Of a stretch of DNA of 64,000 bases, positions 61,880 to 64,000 are shown piece by piece. The number at the start of each line of letters is the position of its first letter. Positions within the stretch are counted from its first letter, which is position 1. Below the pieces are notes generated by a model. It was not told the DNA's origin. It did no database searches and worked only from the letters and a program-made list of their open reading frames with translations. The stretch is from assembly GCA_020638555.1 (NCBI GenBank), contig JACKII010000001.1, positions 434,001 to 498,000 on the forward strand, read 5' to 3'. Source of the stretch: Alphaproteobacteria bacterium. GTDB taxonomy: Bacteria > Pseudomonadota > Alphaproteobacteria > Bin95. A program made the position numbers and the translations under genes.

Positions 61880-62050
61880 GGCCGCCGCGGGGCGGTGCGC
61901 CGGGACCGGCCTCATCCTTCGAACACCGCCCGTCCGTGTTCGCACGCCGCGAACGGCCCCGGATCGGCGCCACCGTCCGGAACGCTCCGCACCGTCCGGG
62001 GAACAGCCGTCGGTGCGTTTCTCCGAGCGGAGCCTGAGCCCACGCGACCG
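61880..62050. repeat. Intergenic repeat element, family 2 copy B, in a convergent gap
   Basis: Lies between the convergent FAD-oxidoreductase and Tam-like genes. Blocks CCGGGACCGG, GAACACCGCC, CGGCCCCGGA, CTCCGCACCGTCCG and CGTCGGTGC occur in the same order as in the reverse complement of 6525-6745. The gap-rich similarity indicates diverged copies of one non-coding element. Confidence 0.6.
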
Positions 62051-62106
62051 GCTTGTCAGCGCAGGACGGACGCAAGCGGGCGGTGAGGTGGGACCGCCAG
62101 CGCGGC

Positions 62107-62910
62107 CTACGCCTTGCCGACCACCAGGAACAGGCGGTGGAAGGGGAACAGCGTCTCGCCGCCGGCGCGCTTGGGATAGGCGGTGCGCAGCGCCGCGCCA
62201 TAGGCGGCCAGGAAGCGGTCGGCCTCCTCCGGGCCGAGGGCGGTCAGCACCGGGCGCAGCGCCGAGCCCTTGACCCATTCCAGCACCGGGTCGTCGCCCT
62301 GCAACACCTGGAGATAGCGCACCTCCCAGATGTCGAGGAACGCCGCCTGCGGCTTCAGCAGGTCGTAATACCAGTCCGCGTCCTCGACCCATTTGCGGGC
62401 GACGGATTTCCGCAGTTCCGGCGTGCCGAAGTCTTCCAGCGTCTCGCGCAGCAGCATGTGGCTGGTCTGGCCAAAGGAAAGCGGCATCTGCACCGCCATC
62501 ACGCCGCCGGGCGCGAGCTGGTCCATCATGCGCGGAAACACGCTTGGATGGCCGTCGACCCACTGGAACATGGCGTTGGAATAGAGCAGGTCGGCCTTGG
62601 GTTCGGCCTCCCACGTGGCCACGTCGGCCTCCAGCCACTCGACCCGGCTGGCGCCCGCGGCCTCCGCCTTTTTCAGCATCTCGGCCGAGCTGTCGAGGCC
62701 GACCACGCGCGCCTCCGGCCAGCGCTCGGACATGATCCGCGCGATCTCGCCGGCGCCGCAGCCCAGGTCATAGACCTGCCGCGGTTCGCGGCCGCCGAGC
62801 GCCAGCATCGCCCGCTCGAACAGTTCCAGCGCCGGGCGCAGCCGGTGGTCGCCGAACTTGTGATACTGGCCGGGGTCCCAGACCGCGTGACCGCGCGGGC
62901 TCGTGTTCAT
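62107..62910 (-). CDS. tam: Trans-aconitate 2-methyltransferase-like SAM enzyme
   Basis: 267 residues. It starts MNTSPRGHAVWDPGQYHKFG, then RLRPALELF, and has the SAM-binding VYDLGCGAGEIARIMSERWP and later LLYSNAMFQWVDGHPSVFPR. These are typical of Tam, which methylates trans-aconitate to remove an inhibitor of aconitase. ATG at 62910 overlaps the stop of the histidine-kinase gene (ATGA), so the pair is co-translated, an unusual partner for Tam. Confidence 0.85.
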   Translation of the reverse strand: MNTSPRGHAVWDPGQYHKFGDHRLRPALELFERAMLALGGREPRQVYDLGCGAGEIARIMSERWPEARVVGLDSSAEMLKKAEAAGASRVEWLEADVATWEAEPKADLLYSNAMFQWVDGHPSVFPRMMDQLAPGGVMAVQMPLSFGQTSHMLLRETLEDFGTPELRKSVARKWVEDADWYYDLLKPQAAFLDIWEVRYLQVLQGDDPVLEWVKGSALRPVLTALGPEEADRFLAAYGAALRTAYPKRAGGETLFPFHRLFLVVGKA

Positions 62911-64000
62911 GCCGAAAATCTCCGTGGTTCGTTGCGCCAGCCCGCCTTGGGCAGTTCGACGATAAAGCGTGTACCGCGGGTGCCGGTCGCCGCCAAGCGC
63001 AAGCTGCCGCCATGGGCGGCCACCAGGTCGCGGGCGATGGCGAGGCCGAGGCCGGTGCCGCCGGCCCGGACCGAGCCCTTGAACGGCTGGAACAGGTGGT
63101 CCCGCGCCTGCGCCGGCAGGCCGGGGCCGTTGTCGGCGATGCTGACGGCCCAGGTGGCGCCGTTGTCGCGGGCGCTCAAATGCACTTCCGTCGCCCCCGC
63201 CTCGAAGGCGTTGCGCGCGATGTTCTCGAACACGCGCAGCAATTGCGGGCGGTCGCCGCGGACGACCACGGTGTCGCCGACCTCGTTGCGCCAGTGCCAC
63301 GGCGCCGTCGGCGCCAGGGTTTCGGCCAGCGCCAGCACGGTGTCGCCGGCTTCCTCTAGCACGTCGCGCAGATGGGCCGCCTCCAGCGCCAGGCTCGGCC
63401 GGCGGGCCTGGCTGAACACCACCACCTGGCTGCACAACTGCACCGCCCGGTCGATGGCCTGCAACAGGCCCGGCGCGGCCTTGCGCACCCGCGGGTCGTG
63501 GCTTTCCGCCAGGCTGTCCGACACCACTTGCGCCGAGGCCAGGATGTTGCGCAGGTCGTGGTTGATCTTCACCACCGCCTCGCCCAGCGCGGCCAGATGC
63601 CGGCGCTGGGTCAGCGCCTGGCGCACCGTCGCCTGCATATCCGCCAGCACCCGCGTTGCCACGCCGATCTCGTCGCGCCGGCGCGAGACGGCCGGCTCGA
63701 CGGTTTCGTCCTCCGGCGCTGCGCGGAAGCGCACCATGGAGCGGGTCAGCTCGCCGATCGGGCGCACGATCATCCATTGCAGCGCCAGATAGACCAGGGC
63801 CGCGGTGATGGCCGAGATGACCAGCGAGAGTTGCAGGATCCGGTAGGAGTAATGGACCAGGGCCGAGCGCATCGGCGTCTCGTCCATGATCACCTCGACC
63901 CGGACCGACGGATCGAGCGGCGAGGGGCCGATCACCCGCAACACCCGGTTTTCCCGATGCGCCAGGGTCATGAACGCCTCGCCGATCAGGCCGAAAAAGG
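62907..64000 (-). CDS. Sensor histidine kinase (5' end beyond window edge)
   Basis: About 364 residues remain, and the frame stays open to the right edge, so the N-terminal sensor is incomplete. The visible part has a C-terminal piece of the periplasmic domain, a membrane segment (ITAALVYLALQWMIV), a HAMP (RPIGELTRSMVRFR), the H-box INHDLRNILASAQ and the ATPase boxes DNGPGLPAQ and GTGLGLAIA. The response regulator must lie outside the window. Its stop overlaps the Tam-like start. Confidence 0.87.
   Translation of the reverse strand, partial: FFGLIGEAFMTLAHRENRVLRVIGPSPLDPSVRVEVIMDETPMRSALVHYSYRILQLSLVISAITAALVYLALQWMIVRPIGELTRSMVRFRAAPEDETVEPAVSRRRDEIGVATRVLADMQATVRQALTQRRHLAALGEAVVKINHDLRNILASAQVVSDSLAESHDPRVRKAAPGLLQAIDRAVQLCSQVVVFSQARRPSLALEAAHLRDVLEEAGDTVLALAETLAPTAPWHWRNEVGDTVVVRGDRPQLLRVFENIARNAFEAGATEVHLSARDNGATWAVSIADNGPGLPAQARDHLFQPFKGSVRAGGTGLGLAIARDLVAAHGGSLRLAATGTRGTRFIVELPKAGWRNEPRRFSA

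Noticed and set aside
58130..62638. A 1502-codon open frame on the minus strand
   Set aside because: It lies antisense to well-supported genes (SDR, DUF4149, SCO1, FAD oxidoreductase), has low-complexity His/Arg/Gly-rich content and no domain. Long antisense frames are expected in GC-rich DNA.

Overview
The window is GC-rich, densely packed bacterial DNA that reads as an alphaproteobacterium, most likely Rhodospirillales-like. This is inferred from gene order and protein families, not from a marker gene. The support is the CnoX / LON-domain / Trm112 trio, a TPR protein-BamB-Der operon, a DUF2794 protein, a ppx-rlmE-guaB-guaA block, an alphaproteobacterial-looking tRNA-Gln(CTG), a short-chain threonine dehydrogenase beside a Kbl-type enzyme, TRAP and Liv transporters, and CaiB-type CoA transferases.

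Layout. 1-4250: a Liv-type branched-chain amino-acid ABC operon on the minus strand, cut at the left edge (livM partial, livH, livF, livG, binding protein). 4.6-10.7 kb: housekeeping genes (CnoX, LON-domain protein, Trm112, Der, BamB, a TPR membrane protein, DUF2794). 10.8-12.8 kb: a decayed two-gene accessory module (ImmA/IrrE peptidase plus partner) with five frame breaks. 12.8-18.4 kb: guaA, a YrhK-like protein, guaB, rlmE, ppx/gppA and tRNA-Gln. 18.4-20.2 kb: an AT-richer island behind the tRNA with a HEPN-like gene pair, an operator-like palindrome and two transposase remnants. 20.3-36.1 kb: catabolism, namely an enoyl-CoA hydratase, two luciferase-like monooxygenases, a 2-oxoacid-dehydrogenase operon with an AMP-forming ligase and an acyl carrier protein, a divergent threonine dehydrogenase/Kbl pair, a TRAP transporter and a Gfo/Idh/MocA oxidoreductase.

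36.1-43.4 kb is the most system-like accessory region. A tightly coupled minus-strand operon (CHASE2 adenylate/guanylate cyclase, secreted FecR-like protein, patatin phospholipase) is divergent from a 1153-residue lipoprotein with TPR-like repeats and a C-terminal CHAT protease. It looks like an envelope sensor, second messenger, phospholipase and protease module. 43.4-50.5 kb holds two-gene catabolic and stress units (SDR, FrnE-like DsbA, CaiB CoA transferase, MetE-like enzyme, LysE exporter, CinA-like protein).

51.3-52.4 kb encodes a probable selenoprotein. An uninterrupted frame is broken only by a TGA that starts a UxxC motif in the GrdB-like family, and a hairpin with the right spacing for a bacterial SECIS follows. 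Its stop codon overlaps the start of a glutaredoxin gene. 53.1-64 kb: parE, a DEAD-box helicase, an orphan VPLP/PEP-CTERM-type secreted protein, SDR, DUF4149, SCO1, a FAD oxidoreductase, a trans-aconitate methyltransferase-like enzyme and a histidine kinase cut at the right edge.

Across the window, six gaps between convergent genes hold palindromic or repeated intergenic elements belonging to at least three families. Two of these families occur twice, in opposite orientation. No CRISPR array, rRNA or intact insertion sequence was seen.
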